A stretch of DNA of 59,019 nt from the NCBI GenBank assembly GCA_021325655.1, contig JAJPGT010000101.1, forward strand, positions 1 through 59,019, in the 5' to 3' direction. The DNA comes from Pseudomonadota bacterium. Lineage in GTDB: Bacteria; Chloroflexota; UBA6077; JAJPGT01. Shown here piece after piece: positions 17,310 to 26,039 of this stretch. The position numbers and the translations under genes were made by a program. Position 1 is the stretch's first letter. Each line of letters opens with the position of its first letter. The notes below the pieces were generated by a model. That model did not search any database. It had not been told where the DNA came from and was given only the letters and a program-made list of their open reading frames with translations.

Positions 17310-18437
17310 CTAGCCGAGCTTCCAGGCGTTGTAGCGCTCGGTGATCGCCTGCGCCATCTGGCTCCAGGAGGCCAGGTCCTGGATCGCCTGGAGCGGCTTG
17401 TTCTGAGGCGAGCTCGGGAGCTGCGCCGCCAGGGCCGGGTCCATGCCATCGAACGCCTTGCTGTTGGTCGGGCCGTAGCCGATGCACCCCGCCAGCGCCG
17501 CCTGCTTCTTCGGGTCGATCATCGCGTTCATCACCTTCCAGGCGTCTGGGGTGTTCGGCCCACCCTTCAAGACCGCGTAGTGGTCAACAGCGAGGATGCC
17601 CTGGTTGAAGGTGAAGTCGACCGGCTGCCCGTCCCGCTTGGCGGCGAACATGCGCCCGTTCCAGACGCTGGACATCACGACCTCGCCCGAGGACAGGAGC
17701 TGCACCTGCTGCGCGCCCGTTTCATAGAACGTCTTGATGTGTGGCTTGATCCGGTCCAGGCTCTTGAAGGCGCGGTCGACGTCCAGCGGGTAGAGCTGGT
17801 CCGGCGGGACGCCGTCGGCCAGCAGCGCGATCTCGAGCTGGTGCTCCGGGAAGGCGTAGAGCGCGCGCGGACCGGGGAACTTGTCGGTATCCCAGAAGTC
17901 GGCCCAGCTCTTGGGGGCGGCGTCAGGGCTCTGGTAGGTGTTGGTGTTGTAGCCGAGCACCGAGGAGAACAGGAAGATCGGGACGCCGTAGCGGGCGAAC
18001 GTCGTCCCGCGGAGCTCGGGGAAGAGGTCGCCGCCGTTGGAGAGCTGATCCCACGGCACCTCGACAAACCAGCCGGCCGGGATGCCAGCCGCGATGACCT
18101 CCGTCCAGGCTTCGCAGATGTCCCACTCGACGTTGTTCGCCTCGAACGCGGCCTTGATCTTCGCCGGCTCCGAGCCGCCAATGTCCACGATGGACAACCC
18201 GCTCTCCTGCGCGTAGGGGGTCCAGATCGTCTGCCGGAAGCACTCGTCCAGTTGACCGCCGGCGCTCAGGATCTTGACCGTGCCGCTCTGGGCCGCGGGG
18301 GCTGAGCGTGGCGCCGCTGTGGCGGTTGAGGCCAACCCCAGGCCGGCCAGCGTCAGGCTCGTTCCAGCCAGGATCCGTAGAAAAGCACGCCGAGTGAGCA
18401 CTCCCGGCGCAGTGTCCGCTGCGGGTGTCGCTTCCAT
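17310..18437 (-). CDS. PotD-type substrate-binding protein with Tat signal
   Basis: 375-residue extracellular binding protein. The N-terminus carries a twin-arginine signal (TRRAFLRILAG, then a hydrophobic stretch ending near ATAAP), so it is likely exported folded. The mature part shows family features: VKILSAGGQLDECFRQ, FEANNVEWDICEAWT, GVPIFLFSSVLGYNT, KSWADFWDTDKFPGPRAL and SSVWNGRMFAAKRDGQPVDF. It lies between potA-like and potB-like genes. PotD relatives bind polyamines, but the pocket residues cannot be matched confidently. Confidence 0.92.
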   Translation of the reverse strand: MEATPAADTAPGVLTRRAFLRILAGTSLTLAGLGLASTATAAPRSAPAAQSGTVKILSAGGQLDECFRQTIWTPYAQESGLSIVDIGGSEPAKIKAAFEANNVEWDICEAWTEVIAAGIPAGWFVEVPWDQLSNGGDLFPELRGTTFARYGVPIFLFSSVLGYNTNTYQSPDAAPKSWADFWDTDKFPGPRALYAFPEHQLEIALLADGVPPDQLYPLDVDRAFKSLDRIKPHIKTFYETGAQQVQLLSSGEVVMSSVWNGRMFAAKRDGQPVDFTFNQGILAVDHYAVLKGGPNTPDAWKVMNAMIDPKKQAALAGCIGYGPTNSKAFDGMDPALAAQLPSSPQNKPLQAIQDLASWSQMAQAITERYNAWKLG

Positions 18438-18450
18438 GCTGCTGCTCCTC

Positions 18451-19668
18451 TCACACCCCGTGATCCACTCGTTCTCCGGTTGCGGGCGTCGCGGCTAGGG
18501 GCCTGCTCCGCTCGGCGGCCACCGCTCGTGGGAACAGCCGCGCGTCCGCGCTCGCCCAGCCGATGTGCACCACCTCACCCCGCTGTGGCACACGCAACCC
18601 CTCGCGGTTGAGCTGTTTGACAACGACGGTCTCCGCACCCCCTTCCACGGCCACATAGAGCTTGACCGCGTCCCCAAGGTAGGCTACCTGCTGCACCCGA
18701 CCGATCAGTGGAGCATCCGGGCCGGGACCTTCCCGGATCAGGCAGCGCTCGGGGCGAACGCCGAGCGTCACCGCCCCGGCCGGAACCACTCCGTTGGCCA
18801 CCGGCGCCGCGACGATCGTCCCGTTAGCCAGCCCAACGTGGGCCTGCCGGCTCGCCGCGTCGAACGCCTGGACTGTTCCCGGCAGGAAATTGCACTCGCC
18901 CAGGAACCCGGCCACGAACTCGTCCGCCGGGCGCTCGTACAGCTCCGCGGCTGTCCCGATCTGGACGATTCGCCCGTGATTCATCACCGCGATACGGTCC
19001 GACATCGTCAGCGCCTCATCCTGGTCGTGGGTGACATACAGGACGGTGGTTCCGAGCGACTGCTGGATCCGCTTGATCTCCAGTTGCATCGACTCCCGCA
19101 GCTTGCGGTCAAGCGCTCCAAGCGGCTCGTCCATCAGTAGCAGCCGCGGGCCGAACACGATTGCGCGGGCCAGGGCGACGCGCTGCTGCATGCCCCCCGA
19201 GAGCTGGCGGGGCATTCGGCGCCCCTGGCCGCCCAGTTGCACCAGCTCCAGCGCGGCCTCGACCCGGGTCCGGATCTCCTCCTTGCCGTAGCCCCTAACG
19301 CTGAGCGGGAAGGCAATATTGTCGAACACTGTCAGGTGGGGGAACAGCGCGTAGCTCTGGAAGACGACGCCGATGTCGCGCTTGTGCGGTGGGCGAAACG
19401 TAACGTCGCTGCCGTCGATGGCGATGCGCCCGGTGGTGGGATACTCGAACCCGGCGAGCATCATCAGCGTGGTCGTCTTGCCCGAGCCGGAGGGACCGAG
19501 CAGCGTCAGGAATTCGCCCGGGGCGATGTCGAGCGAGAGCGCATCGACGGCGACGAGGTCGCCGTAGCGCTTGGTGAGCTGCTCGAGCTGGACCCGAGCG
19601 CTGCCGACCGCGCCCCGGGTGAAGACCGCCGCCCAGTCTCGTCCGGTTGCCGCGACTCCCCGCGCCAT
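18451..19668 (-). CDS. ABC transporter ATP-binding protein, PotA type
   Basis: 405-residue ATPase of the polyamine-type importer. Walker A GPSGSGKTTT, Q-loop FQSYALFPHLT, signature LSGGMQQR, Walker B LLLMDEPLGALDRKLRE and switch His VTHDQDEA. A C-terminal TOBE domain (NFLPGTVQAFD ... LGVRPERCLI) is present. The N-terminus is about 25 residues longer than usual before VQLEQLTKRYG, so a later start is possible. It follows gntR by 24 bases and precedes the binding-protein gene by 13. Confidence 0.93.
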   Translation of the reverse strand: MARGVAATGRDWAAVFTRGAVGSARVQLEQLTKRYGDLVAVDALSLDIAPGEFLTLLGPSGSGKTTTLMMLAGFEYPTTGRIAIDGSDVTFRPPHKRDIGVVFQSYALFPHLTVFDNIAFPLSVRGYGKEEIRTRVEAALELVQLGGQGRRMPRQLSGGMQQRVALARAIVFGPRLLLMDEPLGALDRKLRESMQLEIKRIQQSLGTTVLYVTHDQDEALTMSDRIAVMNHGRIVQIGTAAELYERPADEFVAGFLGECNFLPGTVQAFDAASRQAHVGLANGTIVAAPVANGVVPAGAVTLGVRPERCLIREGPGPDAPLIGRVQQVAYLGDAVKLYVAVEGGAETVVVKQLNREGLRVPQRGEVVHIGWASADARLFPRAVAAERSRPLAATPATGERVDHGV

Positions 19669-19692
19669 CGTCCGTCCTCGTCCCCGCCAGGA

Positions 19693-20421
19693 TTAGCCTG
19701 AGCCGAGCTGCCCGTTCTGCCGCACGAACGCCGCTAGCTCCAGGCCGATCTGCAGCAGGTGCTGCTGGGTGAGCGCGGCGGCCTGCTCGGCGTCCCGCTG
19801 CTCCGCCAGGCGCAGCAGCTCCTCGTGCTCGGTGAGGGCCCAGCTCCTGGCGTGGGGAACGCTGCGCACCCAGCGGCGGATGTAGTTCTGGCTGGCGTCC
19901 CACAGCCGGCTGAGCTTCTGGTACAGCCGGTCGCGGCCGGCGGCGGAATAGAGGGTGAAGTGGAACTGATGATCTGGCTCGATGAACGCCTCGCGATCGC
20001 CGACCACGGCCAGCTCCCGCATCCGGGTCAGGAGTGCCCGCAGCCGGGCGAAGTGCTCCTCCGTCAGCCGTGGAACGCCCAGGCGGGCCGCGTACGCTTC
20101 CAGGGCGGCTCGCTGGACGTACAGCTCCTCGATCTCCTCGGGCTCGAGCTCGACTACCACCGCGCCGCGGTGCGGCTCGTAGCGGACGAACCCCTCGGCC
20201 TGGAGCTGCAGCAGCGCTTCCCGGACCGGGACGCGGCTCACCCGCAGGCTCGCGGCGATCTCGTCGAGCCGCAGCCGCTGCCCGGGGGCCAGCGTGCCGT
20301 CGAGGATCGAGCGCCGCAGTTCGGCGACCACCATCTGCTGGACCGTCCGCGCCTCGCCAATAGCAGGGAGCGGAACTGGCCGGGCGCGAGTGCTGGACGC
20401 GGCTGAAACCGCCTCGGCCAT
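19693..20421 (-). CDS. GntR-family regulator with FCD domain
   Basis: About 242 residues. The N-terminal winged helix (ELRRSILDGTLAPGQRLRLDEIA, then SRVPVREALLQLQAEGFV) is typical of FadR-subfamily GntR proteins. The C-terminal all-helical FCD ligand domain contains EPDHQFHFTLYSAAG. Start ATG 20421 has AGGAG 6 bases upstream and lies after the predicted promoter; further upstream starts would overlap the -10. It heads the importer/SDR/luciferase-like unit and has a palindromic operator inside its own promoter, so autoregulation with ligand-induced release is likely. Confidence 0.92.
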   Translation of the reverse strand: MAEAVSAASSTRARPVPLPAIGEARTVQQMVVAELRRSILDGTLAPGQRLRLDEIAASLRVSRVPVREALLQLQAEGFVRYEPHRGAVVVELEPEEIEELYVQRAALEAYAARLGVPRLTEEHFARLRALLTRMRELAVVGDREAFIEPDHQFHFTLYSAAGRDRLYQKLSRLWDASQNYIRRWVRSVPHARSWALTEHEELLRLAEQRDAEQAAALTQQHLLQIGLELAAFVRQNGQLGSG

Positions 20422-20476
20422 GGCCACTCCTCGAACCTGTCCGCGGCCGGGCGATCGCCCGTGCCGCATCGCGACA

Positions 20477-20504
20477 AATATCATTCTTCATGAAATCCTG
20501 TCAA
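20477..20504 (-). promoter_or_regulatory. gntR promoter with embedded operator, copy 2
   Basis: On the minus strand: TTGACA (20499-20504), 16-base spacer, GATATT (20477-20482). The palindrome TATCATTCTTCATGAAA (20479-20495) fills the spacer and touches the -10, so a bound regulator would block RNA polymerase. It matches the palindrome at 15468-15484. Confidence 0.65.
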
Positions 20505-20932
20505 GAGGTTGGGCCGCGGCGGTGGCCGCCAGGGTTCTCGGTGGGGGCGTGGGCGCGGCCAGCGGTCGGACCTCGTACGGCCAGGTGGCGACAGGCAGCA
20601 GTGATGTTGGTCGCCCCACGAGCGTGCAGCAGCCCGATGGCGGTAGTGCGCAGGGCCGCCATCACCTGAGCCGTGCTGCCGCAGCGCACCTGGGAGTGAG
20701 CCTCATCGACGCTCGCAGCCCGCACCCAATGGCTCCGATTCTCGATCCGCCAACGGGGCCGGGGCCGACGCAGCACGCGTGCCGCGTCGGCGCGGGGCGC
20801 CCCGAGACTGCTGACCCCGTACACCGTGAGCAGGCACACGATCGCCGCTAGGGGATGGTGCTTCCCGCGCGCGGCGCGGCAGTCGCCAGTCTCGGTCAGC
20901 ACATCCCGCAACGGACGGCACGGCGTTCCCAT
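20501..20932 (-). mobile_element. Internally deleted ISAs1-like transposase relic
   Basis: The 144-codon stretch reads as the two ends of an ISAs1/H-repeat transposase joined together. The first ~45 residues (LRDVLTETGDCRAARGKHHPLAAI) match the DDE_Tnp_1-associated N-terminus. The last ~85 (WRIENRSHWVRAASVDEAH..R.GSTAQVMAALR, AIGLL, GATNITAACRHLA) match the C-terminal end. The central catalytic part, roughly 250 residues, is missing with no frameshift at the junction near 20790. It runs in frame into the flavoprotein relic upstream. Terminal inverted repeats could not be defined. It cannot be active by itself. Confidence 0.75.
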
Positions 20933-22124
20933 GCCCCCACCCCCGCTCGTAGTCTCGGTGCTGGCTGCAACCGCATCCCGTACCACCAGCAGGGGTCCTG
21001 CGCAATAACTGAATGGCGCTAGGGAGCACCTGCGCTGAGGGACGTGCTGGAAGCCCTGGATGAGCCGGGTGGGCAGCTCCCGCTGGCGCTGCACCTCGGC
21101 CAGATCGCGCAGCCGGAGCCAGCCTGAGGCGAGCGGCCCGGCGAGCACGTTCGCGGCGACCACGGCGTCCTGAATGGCGTAGTTGATCCCTACGCCCCCG
21201 ATCGGGCTCATGGCGTGCGCTGCGTCGCCGATGAGCAGTAGCCCCGGCCGGTACCAGCGTCGCAGTCGGTTCGACTCCACGGACAGGAGTGATATCTGCC
21301 GCCAATCCGTGAGCGTGTCCAGCCGGTCCGCCAGCTCCGGTAGCAGTCCCCTTAGGGAGCGCCGCAGCGCCTCCAGGCCCGTTTGGCGAAGCTGCTGGTA
21401 GCCGTCCTTGCGGATGACGTAGCCGATCTGCCAATCGCCCCGGTCGATCACCACCACCACGTGGCCTCGGCCGAACCGGCCGAACGTCTCTCGGGTCTCC
21501 TCGGGCCGGCGCGGGAGCCGGAACCAGAGCACGTCCATCGGGGGCGAGGTCCTCACCGGTTCCATCCTGGCGAGCTGGCGGACCTTCGAGAAGCGGCCGT
21601 CCGCGCCGACTGTCAGCAGCGCCCGCACCTCGTGCCAGCCGCTATGCCCGCGGTAGCGGACCCCGCGGATCCCCTCATCCTCCTGCACCAGCTCCTGCAC
21701 ACTCGCTCCCATCACGACCTGAAACGTGGGAAGCCGTCGCGCTTCGGCGACGACGAAGCTGAGGAATGCCGTCTGGGGGATCAGGGCGATGAAAGGGAAA
21801 CGGGTCTTCAGTAGCCGGAAGTCGGCGAGCGTCACCGGGCCGTCGGCGATGTCCCCCGTCAGGGTGAAGACCTTCGAGTGAGGAAGCTGGAGGAGCCGGT
21901 CAGCAAACCCCGGCTCGTCCAGGATCTCCAGCGTCGCCGGAGCGAGCGTGTCACCGCGGAACTCACGCTCGAAATCCTCGTGCGCCTCGAGCAAGAGCAC
22001 CGGGACGTTTCGACGCGCCAGGAGATAAGGCCAGCAGCACTCCGGCCGGCCTGCCGCCGACGATGCAGCAGCGGGTGAACTGCGTGTCACGCGCCTCCTG
22101 GGCACGCGGGGCAGAGTCAGCCAT
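20933..22124 (-). pseudogene. Frameshifted FAD-dependent monooxygenase-type gene, 3' end disrupted
   Basis: Relative of group A flavin monooxygenases. From ATG 22124 the frame gives MADSAPRAQEAR..FTRCCIVGGRPAGVLLA, then is lost by one extra base at 22027-22028 (GCCTTATCTC where GCCTATCTC restores Y-L-L-A-R-R). The other frame continues with VPVLLLEAHEDFEREFRGDTLAP, the DG motif (GADGRFSKVRQLA) and GDAAHAMSPIGGVGINYAIQDA. The dinucleotide motif is damaged too: G-G-R-P-A-G instead of GGGPAG. The C-terminus runs into the transposase relic after about ELPTRLIQGFQ. Two independent lesions plus insertion argue for decay rather than a single read error. Confidence 0.8.
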
Positions 22125-22156
22125 GACAAATCACCGTCCTGGTGGGGCGGCGCAGC

Positions 22157-23746
22157 TCAGTGGACCCGCTTGGTGTAGCCCTGCCAGTAGGCCTCGCGGA
22201 TCTCGCGCTTCAGGATCTTGCCAGTGCCGCTCTTAGGCAGCGACTCGCGGAACTCGACCGACTTGGGCGCCTTGAAGTGCGCCATCCGCTCACGACAGTA
22301 GGCGATTAGCTCCTCTTCGGTCGCCCGCGCGCCGGGCTTCAGCACCACCACCGCCTTGGGCACCTCGCCCCAGGTGGGATCCGGCACCGCTACCACCGCG
22401 CACTCGAAGACCGCCGGGTGGCTGAACAGGCAGTTCTCCACCTCTACGGAAGAGATGTTCACCCCGCCTGAGATGATAATGTCCTTGGCGCGGTCGACGA
22501 TCTGCACGTAGCCCTCGGCGTCCCTCGTCGCCAGATCGCCGGTGTGGAACCAGCCGTCGCGGATGACGGCTTCGGTCGCCGCGGGGTCTTTGAAGTAGCC
22601 GAGCATGACGTGGTTGCTGCGGGCGACGATCTCGCCGACGCTCTGGCCGTCGCGCGGGACGTCGTGGCCCTCCGGGTCGACCACCCGCAGCTCCACCCCC
22701 ACCGCCGGCAGGCCGGTGGTGCCCTGCATCGCCCGCCGTCGCTCGTCGGTGGTGGCCAGCTCGCTCTTGGGGTTGGCCACGGTCAGCAGCGGCGCCGTCT
22801 CCGTCAGCCCATAGGCCTGGTAGAGCCGACAGCCCAGCTTCTCCTCGATTGCCGCCAGCAGCGCCTCCGGCACCGGCGCGCCGCCGGAAATCACCATCCG
22901 CAGGCTGGAGGTGTCGTACTTGCCCACCGCCGGGCTGTTGGCGATGGCGGTGAAGATCGTCGGCGCCCCGCCGGTGAACGTCACCCGCTCCTGCTCCACC
23001 AGCCGGAGATACGTCTCCGGGTCGAACTTGCGCAGCATCACGTGCCGGCCACCCACCAGGGTGATCGCCTGCGGACTGCCCCAGCCGTTGGCGTGGTACA
23101 TCGGCACCACGTGCATCCACACCTCAGCCTCGGTAAAGCTGACCGTCACCGCCATGGCATAGGCGTGGATGGCCAGGGTGCGGTGGGTGAGCAGGACGCC
23201 CTTGGGCAGGGCGGTGGTGCCGCTGGTGTAGAACAGCTCGCACGGGGCGTTCTCGTCCACCGCCATCAGATCCGCCCGATACGGCTGCGCCCCCTCTAGC
23301 AGCGTCTCGTACTCCACCGCCTCGAACGGCAGCTCGGCCGGATCACCCTCCAGCACTACGAAGCGCCGCTCGCCCTGCAGATGCGGCCGCATCGCCTCCA
23401 CCAGAGGCAGCAGCTCGCGATGGAAGCAGAGCACCTTGGCCTGGGCGTGGTTCAGGATATAGGCCAGTTCGGTGGGGAACAGGCGGATGTTGAGCGGGTT
23501 GAGGATCGCCCCGAGCTGGGGCACGGCGAAGTAGCCTTCCAGCAACTGGTGAGTGTTGAAGCTGAGGAACGAGACCACGTCGCCCGGGCCGACCCCGAGC
23601 GTGCGCAGCGCCCCGGAGAGACGGTCCACCCGCTGAGCGAAATCGGCGTAGCTGAAGCGCTTGGCGCCGTCCACCACCCCGACCTTGCTGCCGAACAGAT
23701 CCTCCGCCCGGCGGTAGAACACCAGCGGCGTCAACGGAACGAACAT
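22157..23746 (-). CDS. Acyl-CoA synthetase (AMP-forming)
   Basis: 529-residue ANL-superfamily ligase that activates a fatty or other organic acid to its CoA thioester. Motifs: P-loop YTSGTTALPKGV (Ala where Gly is usual), YGLTETAP, GWFHTGDLATRDAEGY, the hinge RAKDIIISGGVNISSVEVE and the catalytic Lys in LPKSGTGKILKREIR. The N-terminus (MFVPLTPLVFYRRAEDLFG) fits medium/long-chain relatives. It is a single gene with a TTGACA/TATGCT promoter about 50 bases upstream. Confidence 0.93.
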   Translation of the reverse strand: MFVPLTPLVFYRRAEDLFGSKVGVVDGAKRFSYADFAQRVDRLSGALRTLGVGPGDVVSFLSFNTHQLLEGYFAVPQLGAILNPLNIRLFPTELAYILNHAQAKVLCFHRELLPLVEAMRPHLQGERRFVVLEGDPAELPFEAVEYETLLEGAQPYRADLMAVDENAPCELFYTSGTTALPKGVLLTHRTLAIHAYAMAVTVSFTEAEVWMHVVPMYHANGWGSPQAITLVGGRHVMLRKFDPETYLRLVEQERVTFTGGAPTIFTAIANSPAVGKYDTSSLRMVISGGAPVPEALLAAIEEKLGCRLYQAYGLTETAPLLTVANPKSELATTDERRRAMQGTTGLPAVGVELRVVDPEGHDVPRDGQSVGEIVARSNHVMLGYFKDPAATEAVIRDGWFHTGDLATRDAEGYVQIVDRAKDIIISGGVNISSVEVENCLFSHPAVFECAVVAVPDPTWGEVPKAVVVLKPGARATEEELIAYCRERMAHFKAPKSVEFRESLPKSGTGKILKREIREAYWQGYTKRVH

Positions 23747-23795
23747 GCCTCCTCCCCGTGGCGCGGCGCGCCCCCTCCCGAACAGCGCTCTGGAG

Positions 23796-23823
23796 CCAGC
23801 ATACTCCCAGGCGCGGCCGTGTC
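23796..23823 (-). promoter_or_regulatory. Promoter of the acyl-CoA synthetase gene
   Basis: Minus strand TTGACA (23818-23823), 16-base spacer, TATGCT (23796-23801). The following GGCTCCAG context recurs upstream of the minus-strand secreted-protein gene (near 9257-9275). Confidence 0.6.
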
Positions 23824-23939
23824 AAGCGCGCTCCGGAGGACAGCCAGCGCGGATGTGGGGCACCCGACCCGCTCTTGTGCGCTCCTGCTCCCCTACAATG
23901 CTCGGCGGGTGGCTGAACCCTCTAGGGCGGAGGAGCGCG

Positions 23940-24956
23940 ATGGCTGTGCCGTCGGACATGCTGTGCGCGGTCTGGCGCGGTACGGGCGACCTGCGGCTGG
24001 AGCGCCAGCCAGTCGAGGCGCCGCGCGGGGATGAGGTGCTCGTGCGGGTGGCTGCCTGCGGCGTCTGCGCCACCGACCTGCACCTGCTCGACGGCTCCAT
24101 TGCGCTCTACCCGCCGCCCCGCATCCTGGGCCACGAGACGGCGGGGGTGGTGGCGGCGGTGGGGCCAGCGGTGCGATCGCTCCGGCCGGGCGACCGGGTG
24201 GCGCTGGATACGAGTATCCCCTGTGACCGCTGCTTCTACTGCCAGGAGGGGCTGCCGTTCCTGTGCGAGGAGCGGACCTCGCGCAGTGGCGGCTTCGCGG
24301 AGTACCTGGCTGTGCCGGAGCGGATCGCCTACCGCCTGCCAGACGGTGTGTCGCTGGAGGTGGGCGCGCTGGCCGAGCCACTCTCCTGCTGCCTGCACGC
24401 TGTGGGGATGGCCCCGCTGCGGCCCGGCGCCACGGCCGCGGTGGTTGGCGCCGGGCCGATCGGGCTGCTGCTCGTCCAGCTCCTGCGGCACCTGGGGGTA
24501 GTGGCCTGCGTGGTGTCCGAGCCGGATCCGGCTCGCCGGGCGCTGGCGCGCGAGCTGGGCGCCACCCACGTGGTGGACCCACGGAGCGAGGACGCGCGGA
24601 CGGTGACACTGGCGGCGACCGACGGGGTGGGGGTGGACGCGGTGTTCGAGGCGGTGGGGGCGAGCGCGACGATTGAAGCAGCGCTCGCCCTGCCGCGGCG
24701 GGGCGGAGCAGTGGTCATCGTCGGGGTAGCGCCGGTGGACGCCACCGTGACCCTTCGCCCCTGGGACCTGTTCATGCGCGAGCTGACGATCCGCGCCTCC
24801 ACCATGCGCGCCTCGGAGTTCGGCCGGGCGGTGCGGCTGCTGCCAGCGCTGCGGCTGGAGCCATTGGTGCGCGAGCGCGTCCCACTGAGCGAGGTCCACC
24901 GCGCCTTTCAACTGGCGCGGGAGCGCCGCGCCCCCAAGGTGCTCGTCTGCCCCTGA
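23940..24956 (+). CDS. Zinc-dependent MDR alcohol/polyol dehydrogenase
   Basis: 338 residues, GGAGGAG 5 bases before the ATG. All zinc ligands are present: GVCATD and GHET for the catalytic site, and CDRCFYCQEGLPFLC for the structural site. The Rossmann motif is GAGPIGLL. Resembles threonine/sorbitol dehydrogenase-type proteins. The SMP-30 lactonase gene follows 105 bases downstream, consistent with oxidation of a sugar to a lactone and its hydrolysis. A TACAAT -10 lies at 23894-23899. Confidence 0.92.
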   Translation: MAVPSDMLCAVWRGTGDLRLERQPVEAPRGDEVLVRVAACGVCATDLHLLDGSIALYPPPRILGHETAGVVAAVGPAVRSLRPGDRVALDTSIPCDRCFYCQEGLPFLCEERTSRSGGFAEYLAVPERIAYRLPDGVSLEVGALAEPLSCCLHAVGMAPLRPGATAAVVGAGPIGLLLVQLLRHLGVVACVVSEPDPARRALARELGATHVVDPRSEDARTVTLAATDGVGVDAVFEAVGASATIEAALALPRRGGAVVIVGVAPVDATVTLRPWDLFMRELTIRASTMRASEFGRAVRLLPALRLEPLVRERVPLSEVHRAFQLARERRAPKVLVCP

Positions 24957-25061
24957 TCCCGCCGGGGTGGTCCACGGCTTGACTTCCCGCCGGGGCTCGG
25001 AGACGATACCACTGGCCTGCCCCGGGTCGACAGCGGGAGCGGGCAGGCGCAAGGAGAGAGG

Positions 25062-25952
25062 ATGATGGCGGAGCCGATCGAGGTTGAGCTGCTGGTAGAT
25101 GCTCGGGCGATCGTCGGCGAGGGGCCGATCTGGGACCCGCGGGACAATCGGCTGATCTGGGTCGACATCATGGGCCACAAGGTCCACCGCTATGACCCGG
25201 CAAGTGGGCAGGATGAGGCGTTCGACGTTGGGCAGCCGGTCGGCGCGGCGGCGACGCGTGCCTCCGGCGGGCTGGTGCTGGCGGTCCACGACGGCTTCGC
25301 CACTCTCGACCTGGCCACCGGGCGGGTCGAGCTGCTCGCCCCGGTGGAGCAGGACATTCCACACAACCGGATGAACGACGGCCGGGTGGACAGCGCCGGG
25401 CGCTTCTGGGCCGGCACCATGCCCTACGAGTGGCAGGAGCGCGTGGGCCAGGGCGCGCTGTACCGGCTGAACGCGGACCACACGGTGGAGCGAATCTTCG
25501 GCGGGGTGACGATCTCCAACGGGATCGGCTGGAGCCCCGACGACCGGCTGATGTACTACGTGGACAGCCCGACGCAGCGGCTGGAGGTGTTCGACTACGA
25601 CGCGGCCAGCGGGGCGATCAGCAACCGCCGCACGCTGGTCGAGATCCCCTCCGAGGTCGGCCTGCCGGATGGGCTAACGGTGGACGCCGAGGGGTACATC
25701 TGGCTGGCGGTCTGGGGTGGCTGGCGCATCCAGCGCTACAGCCCGGACGGCCGGCTGGATCGGGAGGTGCGCCTGCCGGTAAGCCAGGGCAGTAGCTGCT
25801 GCTTCGGCGGCCCGGACCTGATGGACCTGTACATCACTTCCGCCACCTCGGGCCTGGCGGAGGCGCAGCTCCGCCAGGAGCCACACGCTGGGGCGCTCTG
25901 GCGCTGCCGCCCGGGCGTCAAGGGCAAGGCGCCGCACAGCTACAAAGGCTGA
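25062..25952 (+). CDS. SMP-30/gluconolactonase family protein
   Basis: Six-bladed beta-propeller hydrolase of about 296 residues, likely a sugar lactonase using a divalent metal. Metal-site regions are visible: VGEGPIWDP (Glu), PHNRMNDGRVDSAGRFWAGTM (Asn, Asp), SNGIGWSPDDRLMYYVDS and GLPDGLTVDAEGYIWLAVW (Asp). AAGGAGAGG precedes tandem ATGs at 25062 and 25065. Pairs functionally with the upstream dehydrogenase. Confidence 0.92.
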   Translation: MMAEPIEVELLVDARAIVGEGPIWDPRDNRLIWVDIMGHKVHRYDPASGQDEAFDVGQPVGAAATRASGGLVLAVHDGFATLDLATGRVELLAPVEQDIPHNRMNDGRVDSAGRFWAGTMPYEWQERVGQGALYRLNADHTVERIFGGVTISNGIGWSPDDRLMYYVDSPTQRLEVFDYDAASGAISNRRTLVEIPSEVGLPDGLTVDAEGYIWLAVWGGWRIQRYSPDGRLDREVRLPVSQGSSCCFGGPDLMDLYITSATSGLAEAQLRQEPHAGALWRCRPGVKGKAPHSYKG

Positions 25953-25975
25953 GGCTCCTCTCCTGGCGGGCGAGG

Positions 25976-26000
25976 CCTGGCCGACGCTCGCTCGGCCGGG
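25976..26000. terminator. Hairpin between convergent genes
   Basis: 9-bp stem (25976-25984 with 25992-26000, one G-U pair) and a 7-base loop between the lactonase gene and the convergent PucR-type gene. Confidence 0.5.
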
Positions 26001-26039
26001 TGGCGAGCTTCCCTCTCTTCTGCACGGGGCCACCGCGGG

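Noticed and set aside
23922..25481. 519-codon minus-strand frame across the MDR and lactonase genes
   Set aside because: The plus-strand genes have clear catalytic motifs and ribosome sites; this is a shadow.
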